DNA of 64,000 nt, taken from contig CAJTLX010000001.1 in the NCBI GenBank assembly GCA_910577165.1, positions 140,109 to 204,108 of the forward strand. Direction: 5' to 3'. The stretch comes from an uncultured Lachnospiraceae bacterium. GTDB taxonomy: Bacteria; Bacillota; Clostridia; Lachnospirales; Lachnospiraceae. Every line of letters begins with the position of its first letter. Position 1 is the stretch's first letter. A program made the translations under genes and the position numbers. Positions 25,965 through 34,166 of the stretch are shown piece by piece. Under the pieces are notes generated by a model, which was not told the DNA's origin, ran no database searches, and worked only from the letters and a program-made list of their open reading frames with translations.

Positions 25965-26944
25965 TTTACTTCCTCCTTAAGCCAGCGCACTCTTTCTAAC
26001 ACATTGCACATCTGACCATGTACAAGATCAAGCGCGATCAGATATTGCATATCTCTTCCCATCTGTTCATATGCTTCCTTATTCTCCTCGTTCTTCCACA
26101 ATTCATAACAATTTTTGCCGCGCTCCTCCAACAATTCTCTTAGCCATTTCATTCTCATACTTTCCTGCAGCAGCGTGATGGCGGTACTTAAAATCTGCAC
26201 TGCCTCCTGGTTTCTTCCCTGCATATGCTCAAAACGACCGTAACACAAACAGAGTTCAGGCAGGATTTCCAGTTTTCGCTCCTCATCCATCCCCCGACCG
26301 TTCTGTGGAAGAAAGACCCCGGTCGCCATGGTATTTTGATACATCAGATGGTAAGTTTGACGCACATATTCCACTTGATTTTTCTGCTTATATAATTTTG
26401 CCAACTCCCATAAATAATCCATTTCCTCCTGCGTAAAATACAATTTCTGTTGTGTCAGTTCCTCCCAGATTTCTTTATGCTCTCTAGGTAATTCACCCTC
26501 CCGCAACATAATACAGTATTTTTGCCATTTGCTCCAACAGCCGCAAAACTTTGAGCGGAATTGTCTGTCATACTCCGCAAGATATTTCCCGGCTTCCGCC
26601 AGCCTTTCTGTCTTCCATAATTCTATAATATTATCCCGTTTACACTGCTGTTCATACTCAAGGTTTGTGGAATAGAATTCGAATTTGTTCACAGATTTCC
26701 CCATTCGGGTTAGATATGCACCAGTCATCAGAAGACTTGCCTTGATCCCATTTTCCATTGCTGTCATGTCACTCGGCGCACAAATACCTTTTGATAAATC
26801 CTCCAGTGAGATTTGTCGGTGTTCGCGCATTTGTTTTAAGGTCTTTCCAAGCAAAAGCTCCTTTTCCGTCATTTCGCCTACCCGCTTATTCTCTCCGAGA
26901 GTACCCAGCAAAATACGGTATTTCTCTCTTATCTCATCTTTCAT
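25907..26944 (-). CDS. HTH/TPR regulator paralogue with diverged HTH
   Basis: A 345-residue protein related to the downstream regulator. It has an N-terminal extension (KDEIREKYRILLGTLGE) before an HTH-like segment (LGKTLKQMREHRQISLEDLS, SDMTAMENGIKAS) that is weaker than a standard XRE motif, then helical repeats with Trp/Cys-rich stretches (CGCWSKWQKYC) and TPR-like helices (GRNQEAVQILSTAITLLQ). The 58-base overlap with the next gene implies a two-gene operon and perhaps joint function. Role in peptide sensing is inferred from context. Confidence 0.75.
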   Translation of the reverse strand: MKDEIREKYRILLGTLGENKRVGEMTEKELLLGKTLKQMREHRQISLEDLSKGICAPSDMTAMENGIKASLLMTGAYLTRMGKSVNKFEFYSTNLEYEQQCKRDNIIELWKTERLAEAGKYLAEYDRQFRSKFCGCWSKWQKYCIMLREGELPREHKEIWEELTQQKLYFTQEEMDYLWELAKLYKQKNQVEYVRQTYHLMYQNTMATGVFLPQNGRGMDEERKLEILPELCLCYGRFEHMQGRNQEAVQILSTAITLLQESMRMKWLRELLEERGKNCYELWKNEENKEAYEQMGRDMQYLIALDLVHGQMCNVLERVRWLKEEVKWENIILDNLSIDPEKLLD

Positions 26945-27307
26945 TCATGTTTTCGCCTGCCTTCAAAAATTTGTCACAGGGTACACAACAGCACGCAGGA
27001 ATAAAATTTCAGTCGCCCCGTACAAACGCAAATATACTACGTTTCCGTACCCCTGTCAACGAGACACCCCACCTTATAATAAACCATATTTATCCTTTAG
27101 CTTTGTTATAATTTAATATTTAGAATTTTATGGTGAAAAATATTAATTTTTAACAAAATTTTTTTGCCTCTTCAGAATTTTTTTGGGATAAGGTACATTT
27201 TATTTCACCACTATTTGCAGTATTTTGCACCTTAAAAGCAGTTTAGTATATTTGTACATTATACTATATCCTTTAACTATAATGCCGCCAATAAATGCGC
27301 AATCGCA
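26945..27307. other. AT-rich intergenic region
   Basis: About 360 bases between the regulator operon and the sugar isomerase terminator. It contains T-rich and A-rich runs and a scattering of -10-like boxes on both strands, presumably including the promoter of the regulator operon, but no box pair or repeat stands out. I see no gene. Confidence 0.4.
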
Positions 27308-27349
27308 TAAAAAAAAGGACTGCCGCCATCAAGCCACAGTCCTCTTTTT
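27308..27349 (-). terminator. Terminator of the sugar isomerase gene
   Basis: GGACTG (27317-27322) pairs with CAGTCC (27337-27342), followed on the minus strand by eight T. The plus side also has TTTTTT, so it may work both ways. Confidence 0.85.
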
Positions 27350-27369
27350 TACATATTTTCAGCTATCTC

Positions 27370-28854
27370 CTATGCGAATGGATTCTCCGTCGGATATTTT
27401 GCGGATGCTGGCTGATTGTAGCCAATCTCATCCACCTCAACCCCGATGTATTTGTAGATCTCATAGATCGCCTTGCCAAAATGTCCAAACGCAACAGCAC
27501 CGTGATGTGGATAATTCTTCTCAATCAGCACATGACGGTAGAAACGTCCCATCTCCGGAATTGCAAACACACCGATCGAACCGAAGGACTTGGTCGGCAC
27601 ATCAAGTACCTCGCCCTGTGCAATATAACCGCGCAGCTTGTTATCTGCTGTGCTCTGCAGACGGTAGAAGGTAATTTTTCCCGGTGCGATATCGCCCTCA
27701 AGCGTGCCGTTCGTCACCTCGACAGGAAGACTTCTCGCCATAATCTTCTGGTATTTCATACTGCAGGCAGCAAGTTTTCTGGAGCAGGTATTGCCACAGT
27801 GAAAGCCCATAAAGGTATCCCTGTGTGTGTATGGGAATTTATCCTTGATGGATTCATTATACATATCCGCCGGAACGGAGTTGTTGATATCAAGCAATGT
27901 AACCGCATCCTCGCTGACGCAGGTGCCAATATACTCGCTCAGGCAGCCATAGATATCTACTTCGCAGGATACCGGGATGCCCATGCCAGTCAGACGGCTG
28001 TTGACATAGCAAGGAACAAAGCCAAACTGCGTCTGGAATGCCGGCCAGCACTTACCTGCGATTGCAACATACTTGCGATACCCGCGATGTGCCTCCACCC
28101 AGTCGAGCAAAGTCAGTTCGTACTGCGCAAGTTTCGGGAGAACTTCCGGCTTCATATTGCCCGCGCCAAGCTCCTCCTCCATCTCCTTTACCTTTGCCGG
28201 AATGCGCTCATCGCCCGCGTGCTTGTTGAACGCCTCGAACAGATCAAGCTCAGAATTCTCCTCGATCTCAACGCCAAGATTGTAAAGCTGCTTGATCGGT
28301 GCATTGCAGGCAAGGAAATTGAGCGGTCTAGGACCAAAGCTGATAATCTTTAAGTCGGACAGACCAATAATGCCGCGCGCAATTGGGACAAACTCCCTGA
28401 TCATATCCGCGCATTCCTCCGCTGTGCCGACCGGATACTCCGGAATGTAGGCCTTCACATTGCGAAGCTTTAAATTGTAGCTTGCATTGAGCATACCACA
28501 GTACGCATCACCGCGCCCGTCCGCAAGATCTGCCTGCGACTCTTCTGCTGCCGCAACATAGATTGCCGGACCGTCAAAATGCTTTGCAAGTAAAGTCTCG
28601 GAAATCTCCGGTCCAAAATTGCCAAGATATACACACAGAGCGTTACAGCCCGCCTTCTTGATATCCTCAAGTGCCTGCACCATATGTATCTCGCTCTCCA
28701 CAATACAAACTGGGCACTCATAGATGTCCTCTGCGCCGTACTTGTCCGTGTAAGCCTTTACCAGTGCTTTCCTCCGGTTAACAGAGAGGGATTCCGGGAA
28801 GCAGTCACGGCTGACCGCCACAATACCAATTTTCACTTTTGGAATGTTGTTCAT
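27370..28854 (-). CDS. L-fucose/L-arabinose isomerase family protein
   Basis: A 494-residue enzyme of the FucI/AraA fold. The first two-thirds has the family N1/N2 pattern (KIGIVAVSRDCFPESL, CNALCVYLGNFGPE) and the metal-site region GMGIPVSCEVDIYG with LLDINNS, ending with a His-rich stretch (YPHHGAVAFGHFG). These provide the Glu, Asp and His ligands for a divalent metal. Expected reaction: aldose-ketose isomerisation of fucose, arabinose or a related sugar in the cytosol. It is monocistronic, with its own promoter, operator and terminator. Exact sugar cannot be read. Confidence 0.82.
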   Translation of the reverse strand: MNNIPKVKIGIVAVSRDCFPESLSVNRRKALVKAYTDKYGAEDIYECPVCIVESEIHMVQALEDIKKAGCNALCVYLGNFGPEISETLLAKHFDGPAIYVAAAEESQADLADGRGDAYCGMLNASYNLKLRNVKAYIPEYPVGTAEECADMIREFVPIARGIIGLSDLKIISFGPRPLNFLACNAPIKQLYNLGVEIEENSELDLFEAFNKHAGDERIPAKVKEMEEELGAGNMKPEVLPKLAQYELTLLDWVEAHRGYRKYVAIAGKCWPAFQTQFGFVPCYVNSRLTGMGIPVSCEVDIYGCLSEYIGTCVSEDAVTLLDINNSVPADMYNESIKDKFPYTHRDTFMGFHCGNTCSRKLAACSMKYQKIMARSLPVEVTNGTLEGDIAPGKITFYRLQSTADNKLRGYIAQGEVLDVPTKSFGSIGVFAIPEMGRFYRHVLIEKNYPHHGAVAFGHFGKAIYEIYKYIGVEVDEIGYNQPASAKYPTENPFA

Positions 28855-28918
28855 TTTTATACCTTCACCTTTCCTTTATTTACGGCACACCGCTTCTTGC
28901 GGCGCAGCCTGTACTAAT

Positions 28919-28961
28919 ATTATATTGCCTGCAGGCCAAAAAGTCAATCGGCTAACCGATT
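28919..28961 (-). promoter_or_regulatory. Isomerase promoter with palindromic operator
   Basis: On the minus strand, TTGACT (28942-28947), 17-base spacer and TATAAT (28919-28924). The perfect 16-base palindrome AATCGGCTAACCGATT (28946-28961) overlaps the -35 box, the usual placement for a LacI-family repressor. This suggests induction by the sugar. Confidence 0.75.
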
Positions 28962-28982
28962 AGTTTGTGCTAAATTTTGCGC

Positions 28983-29045
28983 AAAAAATGCGAATCGACA
29001 GCCACAGCATTTGTTTTGTACCGTATTGTCTGCCAATTCGCATTC
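28983..29045 (-). terminator. Terminator of the dCMP deaminase gene
   Basis: AATGCGAAT (28987-28995) pairs with ATTCGCATT (29036-29044), with some more pairing inside; on the minus strand TTTTTTGCGC follows. Confidence 0.75.
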
Positions 29046-29052
29046 TTGAGAT

Positions 29053-29541
29053 CTAATACCCCATCGCACCTTCAAGTGACTCATCATTCTCCACCCAGTC
29101 CTGCACTGCGACTATGCGATAGTTCTCCCTCGTATCCCGGATCACCACCTGTTCAATACCGGCATTGATAATCAGACGCTTACACATTGCACAGCTATTG
29201 CTATTTACAATGTACTCGTACCCCGGCATCTCAAAACCGACTAAATACAATGTCGCACCCAACATCTTTTCTCTGGCGGCACTGATAATCGCATTTGCCT
29301 CCGCGTGAACACTGCGGCAAAGTTCATATCGTTCCCCTCTTGGGATTGCCATCTTCTCGCGCAGGCAATAGTTTAAATCCGAGCAATTCTTTCTGCCGCG
29401 CGGCGCGCCGACATACCCCGTTGAGATGATCTCATCATTCTTTACGATCACTGCACCATAAATACGTCTGAGACAGGTACTGCGCTTTGATACGGTCTCC
29501 GCAATATCAAGATAATAATTGATCTTATCCCTGCGTTCCAT
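29053..29541 (-). CDS. Deoxycytidylate deaminase-like (ComEB family)
   Basis: A 162-residue zinc deaminase: HAEANAI supplies the His ligand and proton-shuttle Glu, and SCAMCKRLIINAG supplies the two Cys ligands. The family converts dCMP to dUMP for dTMP synthesis; relatives share a similar look, so substrate is probable rather than certain. Start at ATG 29541 with GAGGAGGGA 5 bases upstream; the TTG at 29559 overlaps the previous gene. It follows the M15-like peptidase gene closely, so may be co-transcribed. Confidence 0.87.
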   Translation of the reverse strand: MERRDKINYYLDIAETVSKRSTCLRRIYGAVIVKNDEIISTGYVGAPRGRKNCSDLNYCLREKMAIPRGERYELCRSVHAEANAIISAAREKMLGATLYLVGFEMPGYEYIVNSNSCAMCKRLIINAGIEQVVIRDTRENYRIVAVQDWVENDESLEGAMGY

Positions 29542-29555
29542 TGTCCCTCCTCTTA

Positions 29556-31211
29556 TCAAAATGCATATGACATATAATGTGTTTCATTGATAATGGTTTC
29601 CCAGGTCTTGTAGTCCATCTCCCCGGTCGGCTCAAGTCCTCGACTCCTCTGATAGCGCGTGATTGCGTCCGCCGTCTTATTGCCGTACACGCCATCCACG
29701 GAAACAAAAAATCCAAGTTCGCGCAGACGCTGCTGAAGATTGCGCACATCCGCACCTGTCATATAACCATTCTTTACCTTTAAATGACGAAATGGCCAAT
29801 TGTCCTGGTAGGTTAACATTCCCAGCTCAAAATACTGAAAATGCATAGTATCCGCACAGATCTCGAAATTTCCTCCCCAGAACCAACCATATTTCTCAAA
29901 GATTGCAATCACTTCGTCAGGGATACAGTATGGATTCGACTTATCACGCAGATCATTGCCTTTGCCAAGATAGTAATCATTATCATAATCTCCCGGATTA
30001 ATATCGATCGCCGCCCCAAAGGAATGGATTGACATAATCCTCGACTTGCTCAATGCCACACCGCCAACCTTTCGGTACATAAAACCATTAAGTACTTTGA
30101 TTGGAAATTTTAGCTCAAGTGCATAAATTTCTTTAAAGATCTCCTGCACATTGCGCGCCAGCTTTTTATTGATGGTAAGCTGCATAGAGGAGGCATATCT
30201 TCCGCCTGACGCGGTCATTTTCCAAACAGGAACAGTAATAGTTCTCATATTTTTAGCCGCCTCAGCCGCATTGCGATAGCCCACGGGCGGATTATCAATT
30301 GTGATCACCCTCGAATCAATACCGAGCAGATATTGATAGCGCGCATCATCGCTCTCTGTCGGAACATTAACCGGCCAGACCTTCGCCGGAGCCTTGGTTG
30401 GTGTCGGCGTAGGGGGCTGTGATGGCTCTTCGCTGTCTTCCGGAGTTTCGCCTTCATTTTCTGACGGAAGGGTTGAGTCTTCTCCCCCCTCCCCTAATTC
30501 TCCATCCAGTGTTGGAGTTGGTGTCTTTTTTGGCTTTTTGGTTGGCATCGGAGTAATCTCCCCCGTGTCGTCTTTCTCATTGTCGTCATTATTATTCTTG
30601 TCTTCACTGCCATCGCCGCTATTCTTATCATTGTCATCACTCTCGTTGTTCTCGTCTTCCGATGACTCCTCATCCTCGTTATCCTCCCCGGTCAGTTCCC
30701 CATCCTCCTTACTCTCGTTATCCTCCCCGGTCAGTTCCCCGTCGTCTTCACTCTCTGCATCTTCCGGCACAGGAGTTGGTGTTTTCTTTGGTCTTTTAGT
30801 CGGCGTTGGGGTGGCATCCTTATCACTGTCCTCGTTATCCTCTCCGTCGTCTTCACTCTCTGCATCCTCCGGCACAGGAGTTGGTGTCTTCTTTGGTCTT
30901 TTAGTCGGCGTTGGGGTGGCATCTTCTGTGTCATTTTTCTCATTATCATTCTTATCTTTATTATCGCTGTCCTGCGCTGCTTGTACCAATCCTGTGTAAA
31001 TAAACCCCTTCGCGATAAAATCACCGCTTTTTCCTGCGTACATTTCCTGCGCATTTTCCGTTTCTTCATGCTGTGCTGCATATGTACTTACAACTGTTTT
31101 AGATGGCATTCCCTCCGCCAACAACACGGCGATCAGCAGACCACACAGCTTTCTAAGCGTCCTCGCGCCCCCTCCACTCTTTCCTCCCTCTGATCTACTT
31201 TTCTTCTTCAT
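29556..31211 (-). CDS. Exported M15-like peptidase with repeat linker and peptidoglycan-binding domain
   Basis: A 551-residue exported protein. Basic/hydrophobic signal (LCGLLIAVLLAEG, likely cut after TYAA), then a low-complexity linker (about 80-300) with repeats of TPTPTKRPKKTPTPVP and acidic blocks of Asp/Glu/Asn. Then a D-Ala carboxypeptidase/VanY-like domain with the zinc residues in SIHSFGAAIDIN and DTMHFQYFELG, and a C-terminal PG_binding_1 domain (VRNLQQRLRELGFFVSVDGVYG). It should cleave peptidoglycan peptides at the wall. Repeats of P/T plus acid resemble wall-spanning linkers and vary in number easily. Confidence 0.85.
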   Translation of the reverse strand: MKKKSRSEGGKSGGGARTLRKLCGLLIAVLLAEGMPSKTVVSTYAAQHEETENAQEMYAGKSGDFIAKGFIYTGLVQAAQDSDNKDKNDNEKNDTEDATPTPTKRPKKTPTPVPEDAESEDDGEDNEDSDKDATPTPTKRPKKTPTPVPEDAESEDDGELTGEDNESKEDGELTGEDNEDEESSEDENNESDDNDKNSGDGSEDKNNNDDNEKDDTGEITPMPTKKPKKTPTPTLDGELGEGGEDSTLPSENEGETPEDSEEPSQPPTPTPTKAPAKVWPVNVPTESDDARYQYLLGIDSRVITIDNPPVGYRNAAEAAKNMRTITVPVWKMTASGGRYASSMQLTINKKLARNVQEIFKEIYALELKFPIKVLNGFMYRKVGGVALSKSRIMSIHSFGAAIDINPGDYDNDYYLGKGNDLRDKSNPYCIPDEVIAIFEKYGWFWGGNFEICADTMHFQYFELGMLTYQDNWPFRHLKVKNGYMTGADVRNLQQRLRELGFFVSVDGVYGNKTADAITRYQRSRGLEPTGEMDYKTWETIINETHYMSYAF

Positions 31212-31429
31212 TTACCATACCTCTTTTCTACATATCGCAAATTCTGCCTGTAATCCTGCGCTTTGCGACATTCTTTCATTGCTCCGATAGATTAGCATTT
31301 AAATGTGATAAAAATGTGGCATATAAGTGCTTTTATATCTTTTCTCATGTAAATTTCTTCTGTTTTTTTGCTACACCTTCTTGCAAAACTTTACATAAAA
31401 TGTTAAGATTAGGCGAAACAATACTAATT

Positions 31430-31594
31430 CAAGAACGCCTCTGGCATTCTTGCTGCGGGGCGCACGGTGTGCTTTGCCATCCTTCTTATGTGCGCCCCTG
31501 CAATCCGCTAAAGGTTATCAGATAGGGGAAACAGTTCCGCCACGGATACAGGCAAGCTACTCACCGCCTATAGAGGCGGGATTTACCCCCCCCT
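31430..31594 (+). repeat. Repeat R2, copy 1 (long form)
   Basis: A structured element shared with 47708-47811. Common parts: caagaac.cctctg, then caatccgctaaagg, then atcagat.gg.ga.aca, ccgccacgga.ac, and ccgcctatagaggcggga. Here a 57-base segment (31444-31500) sits between the first two parts, with its own stem (GGGGCGCAC...GTGCGCCCC). Three hairpins in a row, ending with CCGCCTATAGAGGCGG. It lies in the leader of the rRNA methyltransferase gene, starting 60 bases upstream of the ATG. It resembles, at low confidence, an IS200/IS605 right end. Confidence 0.7.
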
Positions 31595-31652
31595 ATTTGA
31601 TGTATGCATTCTCTCAGAACAAAAATTCCTTCTGGGAAAGAAAGGATATCCC

Positions 31653-33008
31653 ATGCCAAAACAATACCGTGTCAAATGTCATGAAACCGATACCGCTTGT
31701 CGCGGAATGGTAAAATTTAACAATTCTCTCTTTGCTGTGGACGGTCTTCTGTCCGGAGAAACCGCCCACATCGAACTGGTCTACGGCAAAAACCGCCAGT
31801 CCACCACCGCCAAACTTGTGGATATTGAAATCCCTTCCCCCTCCCGCACCAAGCCTTTTTGCGCGGCATTTTCCCGCTGTGGCGGCTGCACTTTGCAGCA
31901 CGCTTCCTACGAGGCACAGCTTACCATGAAACAGGCGGCCATCGAAAAACTGCTCGGCAGGTTTGCTTTTGTAGAACCGATAATTGGAATGAAAGATCCC
32001 TATCATTACCGCCACAAAATCCACGCTTCCTTTTTCCGCTCCCGCCGGGGTATGGAACTTGGCATTTACGAGGAGAACACACACCGCGTTGTATCCGTTT
32101 CTGACTGCGCTATTCAGAATAAAACTGCCAATGCTATTCTTCGCACCATCCGCAAACTCGCTGATGAGTTTCGTCTTCCCGCCTACAATGAAGACACAAA
32201 GCAGGGGCTTTTGCGCCATGTTCTGATCCGCTGCGGATATGCAACGGGACAGATTATGGTCGTCCTTGTGGTTGCAAATACCAATTTCCCCGGTCGCCGC
32301 CATTTTGTTGAAAAGCTGCGCACCGCCCACCCGGAAATCACTACGATTATCCAAAATATTAACGCCCAGAAAACCAGTATGGTACTCGGCGAACAGGAAA
32401 GCACGCTCTATGGCAACGGATATATTGTAGATGAACTGTGTGGGTTAAAATTTCGGATCTCATTAAAATCTTTTTATCAGGTAAACCCAAAGCAAGCGGA
32501 AGTACTTTACCGGACAGCAATTCAATTTGCAAAGCTTAAGGGAAAGGAAATAGTTCTTGATGCGTATTGTGGGACAGGGACAATCGGAATGATCGCCGCA
32601 AAAAGCGCGGGGACGGTGATGGGGGTGGAAAGTAACAGTACTGCGATAAGGGATGCCATGGCAAATGCAAAGGAAAATAATGTGGAAAATATTCAGTTTT
32701 TAAGTGAGGATGCGGCGGAGTATATGGGGCAGGTTGCAAAGGGAAAGGCAATAAAACCGGATGTCGTAATTTTAGATCCGCCGCGGGCAGGAGCATCAGA
32801 AGGGTTTTTGAAGTCGCTAATTACCACAAAGCCGGAACGGGTGGTATATGTATCCTGTGATCTTGGGACGTTAGCAAGGGATTTGGAAGTATTGGAAAAT
32901 GGAGGATACCAGGTGGAAAAAATACAGGGAGTGGATATGTTCGCATGGAGCGGACACGTAGAAACATGTGTTCTTTTATCCAAACTCGGAACGGAAAATA
33001 ATATCTAG
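31653..33008 (+). CDS. 23S rRNA (uracil-5-)-methyltransferase, RlmD/RlmCD-like
   Basis: A 451-residue SAM enzyme of the RumA/TrmA type. Fe-S Cys are at C70, C76, C79 (PFCAAFSRCGGC) with a further Cys near 152. The SAM motif is VLDAYCGTGTIGM and the catalytic Cys is in VYVSCDLGTLARDL, with DPPRAG before it. It methylates U747/U1939-type uridines of 23S rRNA; which one is not readable. Starts at ATG 31653 after GAAAGG. It stands alone with repeat R2 in front. Confidence 0.9.
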   Translation: MPKQYRVKCHETDTACRGMVKFNNSLFAVDGLLSGETAHIELVYGKNRQSTTAKLVDIEIPSPSRTKPFCAAFSRCGGCTLQHASYEAQLTMKQAAIEKLLGRFAFVEPIIGMKDPYHYRHKIHASFFRSRRGMELGIYEENTHRVVSVSDCAIQNKTANAILRTIRKLADEFRLPAYNEDTKQGLLRHVLIRCGYATGQIMVVLVVANTNFPGRRHFVEKLRTAHPEITTIIQNINAQKTSMVLGEQESTLYGNGYIVDELCGLKFRISLKSFYQVNPKQAEVLYRTAIQFAKLKGKEIVLDAYCGTGTIGMIAAKSAGTVMGVESNSTAIRDAMANAKENNVENIQFLSEDAAEYMGQVAKGKAIKPDVVILDPPRAGASEGFLKSLITTKPERVVYVSCDLGTLARDLEVLENGGYQVEKIQGVDMFAWSGHVETCVLLSKLGTENNI

Positions 33009-33193
33009 ATCCCTTTTGATATTCCAACACTTTGCCAGCTTTAACGGGGAAATAAGATCCCATTTATAGATAAAAAATTTCTATGGAAAGGCTAAGAGCG
33101 ACTGGGCAGTTGATTATCCTAAAGGAGTACTTAATGGTTTTATAATCTCCAAATCTATCCTTTTATGAAAATGCCAGAATATAATTATCCTTC

Positions 33194-33227
33194 TTGACTT
33201 CCATACTTTTCCGGAGTATCATATAAT
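33194..33227 (+). promoter_or_regulatory. Promoter region with palindrome in front of the NifX/hemerythrin pair
   Basis: TTGACT (33194-33199) and TATAAT (33222-33227) lie 22 bases apart, longer than normal, and between them is the palindrome ATACT-N7-AGTAT (33203-33219). A long spacer with a central palindrome is the style of MerR-family activated promoters. The rest of the 313-base gap (33009-33321) shows no gene. Confidence 0.45.
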
Positions 33228-33321
33228 ATACACCAGATATTTTGCTGGCTATATCACAGGGCATAAACCAGCCGGACAGACAGTCAATTGGCGACCCTCT
33301 GCCAGAAAGGAAGGCAAAAAC

Positions 33322-33732
33322 ATGAAAATTGCAGTGACATACGAAAACGGCGAGGTATTTCAACATTTTGGACATACCGAATATTTTAAAATTTATGAAA
33401 TTCAGGACAAAGAAATCACAAGCTCGCAGATCATTAACACTAATGGAAGCGGTCACGGTGCTTTGGCGGGTCTGCTCTCCTCATTACAGGTGGATACATT
33501 AATCTGCGGCGGGATCGGCATGGGCGCGCAGACAGCACTTTTGGATGCAGGGATCAAACTTTATGGCGGCGCGTCCGGCAGTGCGGATAAAGCAGTGGAA
33601 TCTCTGCTTGCTGGAAATTTTATGGCAAATCCAGATTTTTCATGTGACCATCACGGGCATCATGATCATCATGGAGAAAATCATTGTGGCGAAAATAAGC
33701 ATGGCTGTGCAGGAAATGGAGGGTGTAATTGA
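33322..33732 (+). CDS. NifX/NifB-type cofactor-binding domain protein with His/Cys tail
   Basis: A 136-residue protein. The first 105 residues match the dinitrogenase iron-molybdenum cofactor biosynthesis domain (MKIAVTYENGEVFQHFGHTEYF, GGIGMGAQTALLDAGIKLYGG), a small fold that carries Fe-S or Mo-Fe clusters. The tail is very rich in His and Cys (CDHHGHHDHHGENHCGEN) and should bind metal. No other nitrogenase gene is in the window, so a role in metal or Fe-S handling is more likely than nitrogen fixation. It ends 1 base before the hemerythrin start, so they are co-transcribed. Confidence 0.82.
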   Translation: MKIAVTYENGEVFQHFGHTEYFKIYEIQDKEITSSQIINTNGSGHGALAGLLSSLQVDTLICGGIGMGAQTALLDAGIKLYGGASGSADKAVESLLAGNFMANPDFSCDHHGHHDHHGENHCGENKHGCAGNGGCN

Positions 33733-33733
33733 T

Positions 33734-34129
33734 ATGTACGAATTCAACGAAAAAATGAAAACGGGGAATGCAATTATAGACAGGGAACATCAGGAACTGA
33801 TCCAGGCGGTAAATAAGCTGCTTGAAGCCTGCAACGGCGGAAAGGGGCGTTCCTCGATGGATGAAACAATTAAGTTTCTTAATAATTATGTACAGCAACA
33901 TTTTACACATGAAGAGCAGCTTCAGGAGCGCAGCAGCTATCCTGGCATTGCCGCACACAGATTATTCCATGAAAATTATAAAAAGACACTTAAAGAAATT
34001 ACCTCAAGGATCTCAGAGTCCGGTTCAAACATTACAGAATTAGTCAATTTAAACAAACATATCCGCATTTTAATTTCACATATCACTACAGAAGATAAAA
34101 AACTGGGAGCGTTTTTAAACCAGAAATAA
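33734..34129 (+). CDS. Bacteriohemerythrin
   Basis: A 131-residue four-helix protein with the complete di-iron ligand set: His in IIDREHQEL, His...HxxxE in HFTHEEQLQE, two His in YPGIAAHRLFHENY, and His plus Asp in LISHITTEDKKLG. It binds oxygen reversibly and serves oxygen sensing or scavenging in anaerobes. I start at ATG 33734 with GGAGGG 10 bases upstream; the frame runs back to 33545 over the preceding gene. Pairing with a metal-rich NifX-like protein suggests a shared iron or oxygen-stress role. Confidence 0.92.
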   Translation: MYEFNEKMKTGNAIIDREHQELIQAVNKLLEACNGGKGRSSMDETIKFLNNYVQQHFTHEEQLQERSSYPGIAAHRLFHENYKKTLKEITSRISESGSNITELVNLNKHIRILISHITTEDKKLGAFLNQK

Positions 34130-34166
34130 ACACGTAGACCAGTAAATCAGCTAAAGGAGCGATTAG

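Noticed and set aside
27295..28353. 352-codon open frame on the plus strand
   Set aside because: It lies antisense to the sugar isomerase gene, which has clear family motifs, promoter and terminator. Long antisense frames are common opposite such codon usage.
30394..30999. 201-codon Ser/Val-rich open frame on the plus strand
   Set aside because: It is the mirror of the repeated P/T and acidic linker of the M15-like protein; its repeats come from the other strand's codons.
31614..32354. 246-codon minus-strand frame
   Set aside because: Antisense to the rRNA methyltransferase, which carries all its motifs.
33235..33321. Possible c-di-GMP (GEMM) riboswitch
   Set aside because: CACAGGGCATAAACC resembles the GEMM opening, but the GGGACGCAAAGCC core is missing. 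Not enough to call.
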